A DNA stretch of 39,281 nt from Actinoplanes sp. NBRC 103695 (GCF_030269485.1 NZ_BSTL01000052.1:1-39281); one strand, 5' to 3'; shown: positions 1 to 9,283, counted from the stretch's first letter. Numbers and translations are program-made. The notes: generated by a model from the sequence alone, not told the origin.

Positions 1-108
1 AAGAAACATCGCCTCCTGGAGAAGCTCGGCAAGCAGCAGTCCCGGCCGCGGACCGATCTGCAGAGGGCGCAGGCCCAGGCCGTCCAGTTCGCAGTCTCGA
101 GGTGCTGA
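1..108 (+). CDS. C-terminal end of an unidentified gene (5' cut by window edge)
   Basis: An open frame runs from the first base to a TGA at 106-108 and encodes 35 residues rich in Lys, Arg and Gln, beginning KKHRLLEKLGKQQ. It could be the basic, helical tail of a protein that starts left of the window. No family can be recognised from so short a piece, and it may not be coding. A sigma-type promoter and the LuxR gene follow within 75 bases, so it is probably a separate transcription unit. Confidence 0.3.
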   Translation, partial: KKHRLLEKLGKQQSRPRTDLQRAQAQAVQFAVSRC

Positions 109-145
109 CGGTGCAGTCTGACGGAGAGGGAATCAGACGATCGCG

Positions 146-173
146 TGAACGGATTCGGGCTGGCTTCCGTTAG
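146..173 (+). promoter_or_regulatory. ECF-type promoter P1 (TGAAC-N17-CGTT) for the LuxR pair
   Basis: A -35 block GTGAAC ends at 150 and a -10 block CGTTAG starts at 168, 17 bases apart. This matches the AAC/CGT signature of ECF sigma promoters and is repeated at four other places in the window with the same spacing. The expected start of transcription, about 12 bases after the first base of CGTT, falls on the ATG at 180, so the message is probably leaderless. Confidence 0.7.
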
Positions 174-179
174 CAATGC

Positions 180-2744
180 ATGCAGAGACGGCGGACAATC
201 GCGGGCCGGCAGGAGCAACTCGACGCCCTCGGCGTCGCGCGGTGGGACGCGGTCGCCGGTGGACGGTTCGTGCTGGTCGCCGGCGATTGCGGCAGCGGTC
301 GGAGCGCCCTGCTGGAGGAGGCCGCGCACACTTGGGAGTCGTCCGGTGTGGCCGTACTGCGCGTGTCGCGGCCGTCCAGTCCGAGCGCGGTGGCTGGGTT
401 CGCGGCGGTGCTGGAGGCCGTTCGAGCGCAGTACGAGCGGTTCACCGACCCGCTGCTGGCCCGGCCGCTGAGCGCGCTCGGCGCACTGTGCGCCGAGCCC
501 GGATCCGACGCGGACGGTCTTCTCGCCGCACTGGCCCAGCAGACCTCGGCCGCGTTCGGGCTGATCGGCCGGCGGGTACCCACCGCGCTGCTCGCCGACG
601 ATGTAGACGAGGCCGCGGGGCTGGCCACGGCGCTGGCCTCCAGCGTGCGCGACCGGGTCCTCGTGGTGGCCGCCGCCCGCACCGCCGACGGCCGTCTCGG
701 CGCGCTTGCCGACGTGGTCGTCGGCCTGCCGCCGCTGGACGCCGACGCGGTCCGTGAACTGCTGCTCCGGCGTCACGGCGTGCCGCTCGACGAGGCCGTC
801 CTGCCCGCGCTCGCCGCCGCCCTCGGACCGCTGGCCGGTGATCCCGCCACCGTTCAGGAGACCGCCGATGCTCTGACCAGCGCCGGCCGCCTCGTTGTCG
901 TCCGTGACCACCTGTGCCTGCTTGACCCGCAGGTCCCGATCGCGCTGCCGACCGGCCACCGGCTGGTCATCGCTGTGCGCGGACGTGGCCCGGTCGCCGT
1001 GCGGATCGCGACCATGGCCGCGGTCGCCCGCTTCGGCGTCGACGACCTGCCGCTGTTCGCCGACGCCACGCTCGGCCGTCTCGACGAGCATGGCCGGGCT
1101 GTCGACGCCTTGGTGGCCGACGGTGTGCTGGTGGCCGAGCCGGGCGGTGGCATCCGCCCGCGGAGTCCCGCGCTCGCCGCCCGGCTGATCGCCGACGCCG
1201 GCCCGCAGGCGGTGGCCCGCCTGCATCGCGCGTACGCGGCTGCGATGTTCCGCCGGGCGGGCGTCGTCCCTGACCGGGCCACGCTGGCCGACCACGTCGC
1301 GTTCGCCGGCCCGGCCATGCCCAGCGACCGGCGTACCGCGGTGAGCCTCGCCGCCACCGCGGCCACGGTGACCGACCGCGAACCCGATCGTGCCGCCGGC
1401 TGGCTGCGGGCCGCCCTCTGGCACGCGGGCGGGGGACGGGCTGCCGACGACATCCTGTCCCGGTTGCTGCGGCTGCTGGTCCGGACCGGGCAGTTCACCC
1501 GCCTTGCCGAGGTGGTTCGCACGGCGGCGGGGCGGTCCGCCGGTCTGGCGACGGTCGGCGCGCTCGCCGCGTTGCACACCGGAACCCGGATCCCTGGGAC
1601 ACCGGAGGACGACTTCGTGGAGCGTTGGTTCACCGGTGCGGGCGGGGCACCGCCGACCGGCGACTCGATCTTCGCGGTCGCGGCCCGTGCCCTCGGCGAC
1701 GGACCCGGCCCCGCCGACGGGCCCAAGGACGAGTTGTTGACCGCCGGTGCGACCGGAGACCTGGCCGCGGTTTTCCGGCTGGTGCTCGGCGAACAGCAGT
1801 ACGGGATCCCGGCCGACGGGCCGCTCGCCGCCTACCACCGACTGCACGACTGCTACGCCCGCGGTGACCTGCCCGGTGTGGTCTCCGCCGCCCGCGAGGT
1901 GGAACTGGTGGGCGGGCAGGCCGCGGTCGTGCGCCGCCTGGCCCGGCTTTGGGCGGTCGAGGCCCTGGCTTTGCTGGGCCGGGCCGACGAGGGGATGTCC
2001 TGGCTGCGATCGGTCCCGGACCAGCCGCCCTATGCGGCGCTGCGCTGGTGGGCCGCCGACAGCGCGGGAGGCGAGGCCGCCACGGCCGGGGAGGCGGCGG
2101 AGCGGCTGGAAGCGGCGCGGATGGCGTACGAGAGCCAGCGTGCGCACGGCAGTCGGATCGGTGTCGAGCAGCTCCTGGTGCGGGCCGCCGCGCTCGCCGC
2201 GCGTTTCGCGCTCACCCGGGAGGTCGAGGCACTGGCCGCGATCGCCGAGGCGGACGGCCCCGGCCGACTCAGCACGGAAACAACCACGCTGGTCCGGGCG
2301 CTGACCGCCCGGGACGAGACCGCCGCCGAGACCGCGGCCGGACTGATCCGCGCGCGGGGACACCGGCCCGCCCTGGGCCTGGCCGCGCTTGCGATCGGCC
2401 GGGTCATGCCGGACCCGCGACCGTGGCTGCTCGACGCGCAGGCAGTGGCGGGGGAGATCGCGTCACCGTGGCTGCGTTCCGCGGTCACCGGGGCCATGCG
2501 GGAGCGCGACGTCCAGCGTCGGCGACCGCGCTCGGCACAGGACGCCCTCAGCGAGGTCGAGATGCAGATCGTCGAGCTGATCCGACGGGCGTACACCAAC
2601 CGGCAGATCGCCACGCAGATCCGGATGAGCGAGAAGACCATCGAGAACTACCTGACGCGGCTGTTCGCCCGCACCGGATGCCGGTCCCGGGTGGAGCTGG
2701 CCGCGGCCAGCCTGGCCACCGACTTCGCCAGCTCGGCCCGGTGA
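180..2744 (+). CDS. Large LuxR-family ATPase-type transcriptional regulator
   Basis: The protein has 854 residues. It carries a P-loop at about residues 35-42 (GDCGSGRS), a Walker-B-like stretch (ALLADDVDE) around residue 145, a long helical middle region and a C-terminal GerE/LuxR helix-turn-helix at about 785-845 (LSEVEMQIVELIRR, NRQIATQIRMSEKTIENYL). The layout resembles LAL-type regulators, in which a STAND-like ATPase gates DNA binding. The usual P-loop Lys is Arg here, so ATP hydrolysis may be weak or absent. ATG 180 was chosen because promoter P1 puts the transcript start there; another ATG at 176 is in a different frame. The stop overlaps the next gene by four bases (GTGA), so the two regulators are likely co-translated. 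The target is unknown; the GGG-N4-CCC boxes further right are candidates. Confidence 0.85.
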   Translation: MQRRRTIAGRQEQLDALGVARWDAVAGGRFVLVAGDCGSGRSALLEEAAHTWESSGVAVLRVSRPSSPSAVAGFAAVLEAVRAQYERFTDPLLARPLSALGALCAEPGSDADGLLAALAQQTSAAFGLIGRRVPTALLADDVDEAAGLATALASSVRDRVLVVAAARTADGRLGALADVVVGLPPLDADAVRELLLRRHGVPLDEAVLPALAAALGPLAGDPATVQETADALTSAGRLVVVRDHLCLLDPQVPIALPTGHRLVIAVRGRGPVAVRIATMAAVARFGVDDLPLFADATLGRLDEHGRAVDALVADGVLVAEPGGGIRPRSPALAARLIADAGPQAVARLHRAYAAAMFRRAGVVPDRATLADHVAFAGPAMPSDRRTAVSLAATAATVTDREPDRAAGWLRAALWHAGGGRAADDILSRLLRLLVRTGQFTRLAEVVRTAAGRSAGLATVGALAALHTGTRIPGTPEDDFVERWFTGAGGAPPTGDSIFAVAARALGDGPGPADGPKDELLTAGATGDLAAVFRLVLGEQQYGIPADGPLAAYHRLHDCYARGDLPGVVSAAREVELVGGQAAVVRRLARLWAVEALALLGRADEGMSWLRSVPDQPPYAALRWWAADSAGGEAATAGEAAERLEAARMAYESQRAHGSRIGVEQLLVRAAALAARFALTREVEALAAIAEADGPGRLSTETTTLVRALTARDETAAETAAGLIRARGHRPALGLAALAIGRVMPDPRPWLLDAQAVAGEIASPWLRSAVTGAMRERDVQRRRPRSAQDALSEVEMQIVELIRRAYTNRQIATQIRMSEKTIENYLTRLFARTGCRSRVELAAASLATDFASSAR

Positions 2745-5455
2745 CCGGCGCAGTGGACGCGGGCCTCCCGGGAGAGGCATCGCCGCTGGACGAGGCGGGT
2801 CCGCCACTCACGTTGATCACGGGTCCGGCCGGCATCGGGCGTACGCACGTGCTGCGCGCCCTGCGCCGAGCGGCGGCCGGCGCCGGCCGGCCCGTGCTGG
2901 AGGTGCGGCTGGCCCCCGAGGACCGCGACGATCCCGGATACCTCGTCGCCCGGGTGCTCACCGGGCTCGCGCCGGTGCCGGCTCGCCTCGCCGCAGGGCG
3001 GGGGCACAGCATGACGGCCGAGCACTGGGCCGCGGCCTTCGCCCGTACCCTCCGCGACCGGCCCGGCCTGGTGGTGCTGGTCGACGACGCGCAGTGGGCC
3101 GATCCCCGGTCCGCGGCCGGGCTGCTGGAGGCGATGCACGACCTGGCCGGTTCGTCGCTGCGGTTCGTCGCCGCGCTGCGTACCGGCGCCGAGCCTGCGC
3201 CCGCGGTGGCTGCCGGATTCGACCGGCTCCGCGCGGCCGGGCTGGTCCGGGTGGCGCCGGTGCGCCCGCTCGCGCCCGCGGCGGTGGACGCGCTGGTGCG
3301 CGACGCGGTGCGGGCCGTTCCACACGATTCGCTGGGCGTCGCGGTGCGGCGATTCGGCCGGGGCCGGCCCGCCGCCGTGCTTGCGGCCGTGGAGGGATTC
3401 CGCCGGTCGGGGACGCTCGCGGTGGTGGATCGGCGCGCCTACCTGACCGACACCGCCGCCGATCCGCAGATCCCCGCCGGCCATGACCTGCTGTCGCCCG
3501 TACGCCGCCTGGCGCCCCCCGCCCGCGCGGTCGCCCGTGCGCTGGCCGTGCTGGAGCCGCTGCGCGCCGCCGCGCCGCCGCTGATCGGTGCTGTCCTGGG
3601 CCTGCCGGCCGACCTGGTGTACGAGCATCTCGGCACGCTGCGCCGGGAGGGCGTGGCCCGCGAGGGCCGGCATGGCTGGCGAATCCCGGTTCCGGCGATG
3701 GCCTTGGCGCTCCGCGCGGGACTGGGTCCCTACGAGCGGGCCCGGCTCGCGCAGGTCGCTGTCGAGGCACTGTGGTCCGGTCGCGTGCACTGCTCCGATC
3801 CCCACTTCCTGCCCGACCAGGTGGCCGCCGCCGGCACGCTGGTCGACGCCGGGCCGGCGCTCGCGCTGCTCCGGGAGCGCGCCGAGGCCGCCGCTGTCGT
3901 GCGGCCCGCCGCCGCGGCGCGCTGGTGGGCCGCGGCGGCCACCCTGAGCGGCGACCCGGCGGACCGGGTGGAGGCGCTGCTCAGTCATGCCGCCGCCGAG
4001 CTGTGTGCGGGACGGTACGCCGCCGCGCGTATTGACACCCACCGGCTGCTCGGTGAGCACGCCGCCTCTCTGTCCGCCGCCGTGCGGCAGGACGCCGAGC
4101 TGCTGGCGCTCGCCGGTGCGTGCGGTGAGCGCGACGTGGACGCCATCCGGCGTACGGCCGAGGGGCAACCCTGGTCGGCGGACGGGCCGGCGCCGACAAC
4201 CGTCACCCGGGCCGCCGCGCTGACCCTGGAGGACCGCTGGGCTGCGGCGGCCCGTCTGCTGGCTCGTGCCCCCCTCGATCCGCCCGAACCGGACAGCGCC
4301 GCCGCGACGGTCTTCGAGCAAGTGGCTGCCGTCACAGGCCGGACGTCCGCGTTGGCACGGACCGGCCAGGGTGGTGCGTACCGGTACGCCGAGCGGGAAC
4401 GGGCCCGGGCCGCCGCGACAGACCGGGGAGCGCGGCGCCGAGCGGCCTCCGTGGTGGGCTCGTCCGGCATCCATCTCATGGCCGGCGACCTCGCCGCCGC
4501 GGAACGCGGGATCGCCGAGGCCGGGCTGCCGGCGCGGGACCTCCCGGCACCCGAGCGGTGCCTGCTCGACTGGCACGCCGGGCGGTGGGACGCGGCGCTG
4601 GACGCCGCCGAGTTCGGGATGGCCGCCGGTCTGGTCGCGGGTCGCCATCCGCTGCCCTCGGCCGTGCACCGTGCCGCCGCGGAGGTGTTGCTCAGCCGCG
4701 GCAGGCCGGCTCGCGCCCGGGCGGTGCTGGAGGCGACTCACGATACTTTTACGGCGCTGGGGCACCTGACGGCGGTGGCGGCGGCCGAGATCGAGTGGGT
4801 GCTGGGCCGCGCGGACGCCGCTCTGCGCGTGGCCACAAACGCGTTGGCCAAGGCCTCGGTGCGTGGTATGGCCATGGGCCGGGATGAGCTGTGGTTGATC
4901 GTCACGGAACTCGCGATGGAGCGCGGGGACGTCGGGTCGGCCTGGAGCGCCGCCGCTTCGGCGACGACAGCCGCGTCCGCTCTGGGCACCGAGGCGGGCG
5001 CGGTGCGGGCGGCCACGGCCCGGATGATCGTGGCGCGCGACCACACCGCGGCGGTAGAGGTGGTGGCGATGGCGCGGGCCCTCGGCCGGCCGTACGAGCT
5101 GGCCCGCACCCTGGAGCGGGTGGTGCGGTGGACCGGCCGGACGCCGGAACTGCTGGGGGAGGCGTACGACCTGCTCGGCGATCTGGGCGCGGTGCTGCAC
5201 CGGTCCCGCGTACGCCAGGTCATGCGCGAGCACGGCCGCGGCGTGCCGGGGCGCGTGCGGACGCTGGCCGAGGGCGAGCACCTGCTGGCCGTGCTGGTCG
5301 CTGACGGCCTGTCCAACCGTGAGCTGGCCGCCGCCACGCAGAGCAGCGAGAAGAGCGTGGAGGGCAGACTGACCCGCCTCTTCAACCGCACCGGATACCG
5401 GTCCCGGGTCGAGCTGGCCGCCGCGGTGCTGGTCGGCGACTACGGGCCCGGCTGA
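2741..5455 (+). CDS. Second large LuxR-family ATPase-type regulator
   Basis: This encodes 904 residues starting at GTG 2741, which overlaps the stop of the upstream regulator in the sequence GTGA. Although the frame stays open far upstream, that part is antisense-like and overlaps the first gene. A P-loop GPAGIGRT lies at residues 28-35, again with Arg in place of Lys, and a clear Walker B (VVLVDDAQWAD) follows near residue 110. A long alpha-helical, TPR-like region leads to a C-terminal LuxR helix-turn-helix (LSNRELAAATQSSEKSVEGRL) ending VELAAAVLVGDYGPG. The same order of domains and the near-identical C-terminus (YRSRVELAAA versus CRSRVELAAA) show it is a paralogue of the upstream gene. 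The two may act together. Its 3' end overlaps the convergent gene at 5440-7827 by 16 bases. Confidence 0.85.
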   Translation: MTGAVDAGLPGEASPLDEAGPPLTLITGPAGIGRTHVLRALRRAAAGAGRPVLEVRLAPEDRDDPGYLVARVLTGLAPVPARLAAGRGHSMTAEHWAAAFARTLRDRPGLVVLVDDAQWADPRSAAGLLEAMHDLAGSSLRFVAALRTGAEPAPAVAAGFDRLRAAGLVRVAPVRPLAPAAVDALVRDAVRAVPHDSLGVAVRRFGRGRPAAVLAAVEGFRRSGTLAVVDRRAYLTDTAADPQIPAGHDLLSPVRRLAPPARAVARALAVLEPLRAAAPPLIGAVLGLPADLVYEHLGTLRREGVAREGRHGWRIPVPAMALALRAGLGPYERARLAQVAVEALWSGRVHCSDPHFLPDQVAAAGTLVDAGPALALLRERAEAAAVVRPAAAARWWAAAATLSGDPADRVEALLSHAAAELCAGRYAAARIDTHRLLGEHAASLSAAVRQDAELLALAGACGERDVDAIRRTAEGQPWSADGPAPTTVTRAAALTLEDRWAAAARLLARAPLDPPEPDSAAATVFEQVAAVTGRTSALARTGQGGAYRYAERERARAAATDRGARRRAASVVGSSGIHLMAGDLAAAERGIAEAGLPARDLPAPERCLLDWHAGRWDAALDAAEFGMAAGLVAGRHPLPSAVHRAAAEVLLSRGRPARARAVLEATHDTFTALGHLTAVAAAEIEWVLGRADAALRVATNALAKASVRGMAMGRDELWLIVTELAMERGDVGSAWSAAASATTAASALGTEAGAVRAATARMIVARDHTAAVEVVAMARALGRPYELARTLERVVRWTGRTPELLGEAYDLLGDLGAVLHRSRVRQVMREHGRGVPGRVRTLAEGEHLLAVLVADGLSNRELAAATQSSEKSVEGRLTRLFNRTGYRSRVELAAAVLVGDYGPG

Positions 5456-7827
5456 GATCCGGCTCCGGCCTGCTCCGGTGCCATCAGGCTGGGCAGCGGC
5501 AGGTCGATCCCCTTCGCGACGTGCCGCCACCGGTCACCGTCCGGGCGCAGGACCTGATCCACCCGGGTACGCTCCCACGCCCGCCTCGGCAGCAGCAGGG
5601 TGACGCCGCCGGCCACCAGTTCGGGTAGCCGTGACCGCACCGAGGCGAGCTCGACCAGCCGGCTCGCGGTCGCCGGCACGTCGATCGCCCGGTTCGCGGC
5701 GACGTGCAGGTGCACCAGCCGGCCGCCCGGCGTCACCTCGGGACGGCGTACATGCAGCCGCAGGTAGTCGTCGTCCAGCCGGGACGGCGACTCGGTCAGC
5801 ACCGCCCAGGCGCCGACGCCACGCTCGCTCCTCGGCCACGGCACTACGTCGTTCGACAGACCGTCCATGCCGTGGCGCGCTCCCGTGAAGCGCAGCGTCA
5901 CCGGGTTTGGTGACAGTTCGGTCCGCTCGCCCGGCTGCCCATCGGGGTCGACGGGATAGGCGGCTTGCAGCCGTGTCCGGTCGAGCCAGCCGGCCGGCAG
6001 CAGAAACGCCCCGCCCTCGATGGCCTGATGCCGCAACTCCGTCGGTACGTCCGCCAGCCGGCTCATCGCCACCGCGCCGCCCGCCCCCACCCGGAGGCAG
6101 AGCAGATGCCGGCGCGGATGGGCCCGCGCCATCTTCTCGCCGTCGAGTTGTCCGATCAGGAACAGGTTCGTGCCCGGAACGCCGTCCGTCGCCACCCGCT
6201 CGGCCGGCCACTCGGAGCCGATCCACAGATCGACCGGCTCTGCGTTGACCTCCAGATCGCCGGGCAACCACCGGACGCCGTGCGGGCGGCTGCTCCGGGA
6301 CGGCACAGTCAGGGCAGGGCGCGGGCTCGGCGCCGGCAGCACCCGCTCCGGTGGCGGCGGCTCCGTAGGCACCACCGGGGCCGGCACCCGTGCCCGGGCC
6401 ACGATGCGCCGCCGCCGCGGGATCAGCCAGCCGTCGTCGTTGCGCCACCGGCCGGTCCCGGAGTCGTCGCCCAGGTTCCCGGCGCGCACCCAGCGGGCGG
6501 GTTGTTGCCGCTCGCCGACGGATTGGGGCAGGCCGTCGACGACCGACACCTCCGCGCCCGGCTCCAGCGACCAGATCTCCACGCCCAGGTCGGACTCCAG
6601 CGCCAACAGATGTTCGTGCAGGCCCGCGGCCCGGTCCGCGACCACGGGCGTGAGCAGCAGCAGATCCTCGCCCTGCCAACCGGCGTCCTCCAGGTGGGCG
6701 TGCAGCTCGGCCGGGCCGGCCGCGAGATCGGCGCCGTCGGCGTGGCGCAGCGCCAGCCGGCCGTCCTCCAGGATGGTCAGATCCACCAGCACGGTGCCCG
6801 GTTCGGCGCGCGCCCCGGCGTACTGCTCGCGCAGCGCTTCCTCGGAACGCCGGCCGGTGCTGACCATCGTCACGGCGCCGGCGCCGAAGATCACCGGCGG
6901 GCCGCTCGGCATCAGGCGCCCGTCGCGGTCCGTGGCGAAGCGGGCGGTCGTGGTCGTCGCCGGCGGCCGGTGTCCGATCCAGCCGGTGATCTCACCGGAA
7001 CCGTCCCGGGCGGCCAGATCCCGGCACCCGCGCAGCAGCACCACCTCGCCGCCCGGCCGCGGCGTCCACACGGTCGCGCCGGTCGCCTCGGCCAGCGCGG
7101 CCACCTGCCTGGTCAGCAGCCGCTGCTCGGCGGCGCCGTCCGGCCAGCGCAGCCAGAGCCGCAGGTCACCGCCGTACAGGGGGATCGACGAGAGCGCCGC
7201 CGCTATGTCCTGGCCGGTGTGGCCGCCGGTCGTTCCCGGGTGGTAGGCGGAGAGCCGGAATCCGCCGGCGCGGGTAGCGGCCGCCACTGTGACCATGCTC
7301 GGGTGACCCGCGCCGAGCCCGGCGGCCGCCGCCCGGCGCACCACGAAGTCGTCCCGGTTGGCGAACTCCAGCCCGCCCGGCAGCGGCAGCGTGGCCAGTC
7401 CCGATCGGTGCAGCACCAGGCCGCCGGCCAGCTCGAACCAGCTCGGCAACGTGGTCGCGAGGGTGGGCGGCTGGATCACCACCCAGTCCACCACCGCGCC
7501 GCTGACCCGGTCGACCGGCACCGCCTCCGGAGGCTCGCCGGCCGCGCCGGCCAGCCGCTCCACCCGGGCGCCGACCGGCGTGACCAGCAGGTCACAGCCC
7601 AGCCCGTCGGCGACCAGGCCGAGCGTGCTCGCGTTGCGTACGCCGTCGTCCACCAGCAGCCGCAGGTCGTGGCCGGGCGACATGGTCTCCTGCACGCAGG
7701 CGATCAGCTCCTGCGCGGTCAGCGCCGTCGCGGGCGCCTCCGGCCGGGCCAGCCCGCCGGCCGGGGTACGCACGAGGACCAGGTCGCTCAGCCCTTCGAC
7801 GGGCCTGGTCGATGGAGTCGTTTGCAC
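5440..7827 (-). CDS. Conserved-style protein with three internal repeats, function unknown
   Basis: The GTG at 7827 was chosen because a GAGGAA ribosome site lies just upstream; the frame is open further but that part overlaps the neighbouring gene. The product is 795 residues with no signal peptide or obvious membrane segment. I recognise no family. Residues about 17-480 contain three copies of a roughly 165-residue module. Each has a DL-L-LL strand (GHDLRLLVDDG at about 53, GGDLRLWLRWPDG at about 219, GEDLLLLTPVV at about 386), then a helix, then a G-x-V strand and a Trp-rich segment (DWVVIQPP, GWIGHRPP, ARWVRAGN). A Pro-rich linker near 485-520 precedes a distinct C-terminal half. It lies 59 bases downstream of the LysM membrane protein gene and is probably in its operon, so it may be the cytoplasmic partner of that protein. 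Confidence 0.7.
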   Translation of the reverse strand: MQTTPSTRPVEGLSDLVLVRTPAGGLARPEAPATALTAQELIACVQETMSPGHDLRLLVDDGVRNASTLGLVADGLGCDLLVTPVGARVERLAGAAGEPPEAVPVDRVSGAVVDWVVIQPPTLATTLPSWFELAGGLVLHRSGLATLPLPGGLEFANRDDFVVRRAAAAGLGAGHPSMVTVAAATRAGGFRLSAYHPGTTGGHTGQDIAAALSSIPLYGGDLRLWLRWPDGAAEQRLLTRQVAALAEATGATVWTPRPGGEVVLLRGCRDLAARDGSGEITGWIGHRPPATTTTARFATDRDGRLMPSGPPVIFGAGAVTMVSTGRRSEEALREQYAGARAEPGTVLVDLTILEDGRLALRHADGADLAAGPAELHAHLEDAGWQGEDLLLLTPVVADRAAGLHEHLLALESDLGVEIWSLEPGAEVSVVDGLPQSVGERQQPARWVRAGNLGDDSGTGRWRNDDGWLIPRRRRIVARARVPAPVVPTEPPPPERVLPAPSPRPALTVPSRSSRPHGVRWLPGDLEVNAEPVDLWIGSEWPAERVATDGVPGTNLFLIGQLDGEKMARAHPRRHLLCLRVGAGGAVAMSRLADVPTELRHQAIEGGAFLLPAGWLDRTRLQAAYPVDPDGQPGERTELSPNPVTLRFTGARHGMDGLSNDVVPWPRSERGVGAWAVLTESPSRLDDDYLRLHVRRPEVTPGGRLVHLHVAANRAIDVPATASRLVELASVRSRLPELVAGGVTLLLPRRAWERTRVDQVLRPDGDRWRHVAKGIDLPLPSLMAPEQAGAGSQPGP

Positions 7828-7886
7828 ACATTCCTCACTGTGTCGGCCCTGCCGGTTCGGGTTCTGCCGCCTCGGCCGGGCGCTTG

Positions 7887-9191
7887 CTAGGCCGGAAGGT
7901 CCGGGCCGAGGCTGATCGACCAGCGCGCCGCCGGTCCGCCGCCCACCACGATCGGCACCGTCCGGTGTGGACCATCCGACATCGTGCCCAGAAGTGTCCG
8001 CAAATCCTGCCCGTCTGTACCACGGCAGACCACGACCCGCAGGGAAGTGGGGGCGTCCGTCGCGAGATCGGTGAGCGAGGCGATCCGCCGGAACCGGGAC
8101 GGCACATCGTCCCCGAGCGCGTCGCCGGCCACCACCACGTCGGTATCCTGGCCCAGTTGCGTCACCAGCGCCACCGCGTGCCGTCGCGCTGCCTCGGCGC
8201 CGCCGCCGACGGTGAGCACGTCCGGAGCCATCGCCAGATCGAGCCAGAGCCTGCGTCCGTCCCGCTCGCCGGCGATCACCGGGACGGTGGACGCCGGCGG
8301 TCGCTGATCGCCGTCGAGCCATCCGTAGGCGGGGGCCCAGCCGGCGGGCCGCGCGCCGATCAGCCGGACTTTCGCTGGCTCCTCCCCGCACCGCAGGTCG
8401 GTGACCAGCGTGGCGAACGGATCCGGCGGCGCTGAGGCAGGTGGCCGGGCAGCCGTGGCCGCGACCGGAGCCGCCGGTGCGGGTGGCGAGGGCGGCAAGG
8501 ATGCGGACGCCGCGGGCCCGGTGGCGGGCGGCGCGCCGGGGTAAGCGGGTGATCTCGCGGTTGCCTCCGCCGCCGCCCGCCGCCGTGCCATCCGCGCCAT
8601 CTGTGCCCAGGCGACCAGCAACACCGCGAGCACCAGCAGGGCGACCCGCAGTGCGGTGGGCGACCAGAGCACGGCGATTCCCGGTGAGCTCACCCCCGGC
8701 GCGTCCGGCGGAGGCGGCTCGGCCAAAGCGCCCGCGTTCCAGTCGGCCGCCGCCGACCGGGACGGCGCGGCGGACGAACCGACCGGCGCCGGCGCTGAGG
8801 ACGGCCCGGTCGCGGGTCCGCCCGGCGCCGGCGGGGGACCACTGCGGACGCCCGGACCCTTCGCGTCCTGGGGAAGTACGAGGATCCAGCCCGGCTGCAC
8901 CCTCGTCGAGTCGGTCATCGTCTGCCCGCCGGGCTGGGGACGTCCCTTGTTGAGCTCGAAGATCTCCTTGTACCGATTCCCGTTGCCGAGCGTCGTCGCG
9001 GCGATGGCGAAGAGATATTCCTGGTGACCGTTGACCGGCGGGCCGACCACGTAGTATTTCCCGGTGTCGCCGGGCGCCCGCAGCGCCCGCGAGGCACCTG
9101 CCTGCGGCGCAGCGACGGCAGCACTCGCCGTGCCGGCGGCCACCGGCAGCATCAGCAGGAGCACCATCACGGGCACCGAAAGTCGTCCCAT
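7887..9191 (-). CDS. Secreted/membrane protein with LysM-like domain
   Basis: The 434-residue product starts at ATG 9191 behind a GAGG ribosome site. It has a signal peptide (MGRLSVPVMVLLLMLPVAAG, cut near the ASA-AVA region), a LysM-like domain at about 47-115 (YYVVGPP, IAATTLGN, EIFELNKGR, GWILVLPQDAKGPGV) and a Pro/Ala/Ser-rich spacer. A transmembrane helix lies near residues 180-200 (LRVALLVLAVLLVAWAQ), followed by a basic stop-transfer region and a roughly 150-residue cytoplasmic domain of unknown type. The LysM region is unusually close to that of the mycosin-like protein at 13238. This suggests both bind the cell wall at the same apparatus. It is transcribed away from the WXG100 pair, and a reverse ECF-like promoter lies at 9229-9253. 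Confidence 0.8.
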   Translation of the reverse strand: MGRLSVPVMVLLLMLPVAAGTASAAVAAPQAGASRALRAPGDTGKYYVVGPPVNGHQEYLFAIAATTLGNGNRYKEIFELNKGRPQPGGQTMTDSTRVQPGWILVLPQDAKGPGVRSGPPPAPGGPATGPSSAPAPVGSSAAPSRSAAADWNAGALAEPPPPDAPGVSSPGIAVLWSPTALRVALLVLAVLLVAWAQMARMARRRAAAEATARSPAYPGAPPATGPAASASLPPSPPAPAAPVAATAARPPASAPPDPFATLVTDLRCGEEPAKVRLIGARPAGWAPAYGWLDGDQRPPASTVPVIAGERDGRRLWLDLAMAPDVLTVGGGAEAARRHAVALVTQLGQDTDVVVAGDALGDDVPSRFRRIASLTDLATDAPTSLRVVVCRGTDGQDLRTLLGTMSDGPHRTVPIVVGGGPAARWSISLGPDLPA

Positions 9192-9226
9192 GCCGCCTCG
9201 TCCTTCAGGGTTCGTCCGTGAATTCG

Positions 9227-9254
9227 TGAACCGCGACCATCCGCGCTCCGTTCT
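9227..9254 (+). promoter_or_regulatory. ECF-type promoter P2 (TGAAC-N17-CGTT)
   Basis: TGAAC at 9227-9231 and CGTTCTC from 9249 are separated by 17 bases, as at the four sister sites. The predicted transcript start near 9261 leaves a leader of about 23 bases with a GGAGG ribosome site ahead of ATG 9284. It should drive the two WXG-like genes and the anti-sigma gene. The -10 extension CGTTCTCAGG is identical to that of P4. Confidence 0.75.
9229..9253 (-). promoter_or_regulatory. Reverse ECF-like promoter sharing the P2 site
   Basis: Read on the minus strand, the same bases give GAAC (9253-9250), a 17-base spacer and GGTT (9232-9229), one mismatch from CGTT. The predicted start near 9220 would give the LysM gene at 9191 a leader of about 29 bases containing its ribosome site. 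The near-symmetry may be chance, since GAACC and CGTTC are nearly complementary, but the geometry fits a real start. Confidence 0.45.
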
Positions 9255-9283
9255 CAGGTTGTTCTCCCCACGATGGAGGGATG

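Noticed and set aside
2648..5530. Long open minus-strand frame opposite the second LuxR gene
   Set aside because: Its product is Arg/Gly/Gln-rich with no domain, while the plus frame encodes a clear regulator. It is an effect of very high GC.
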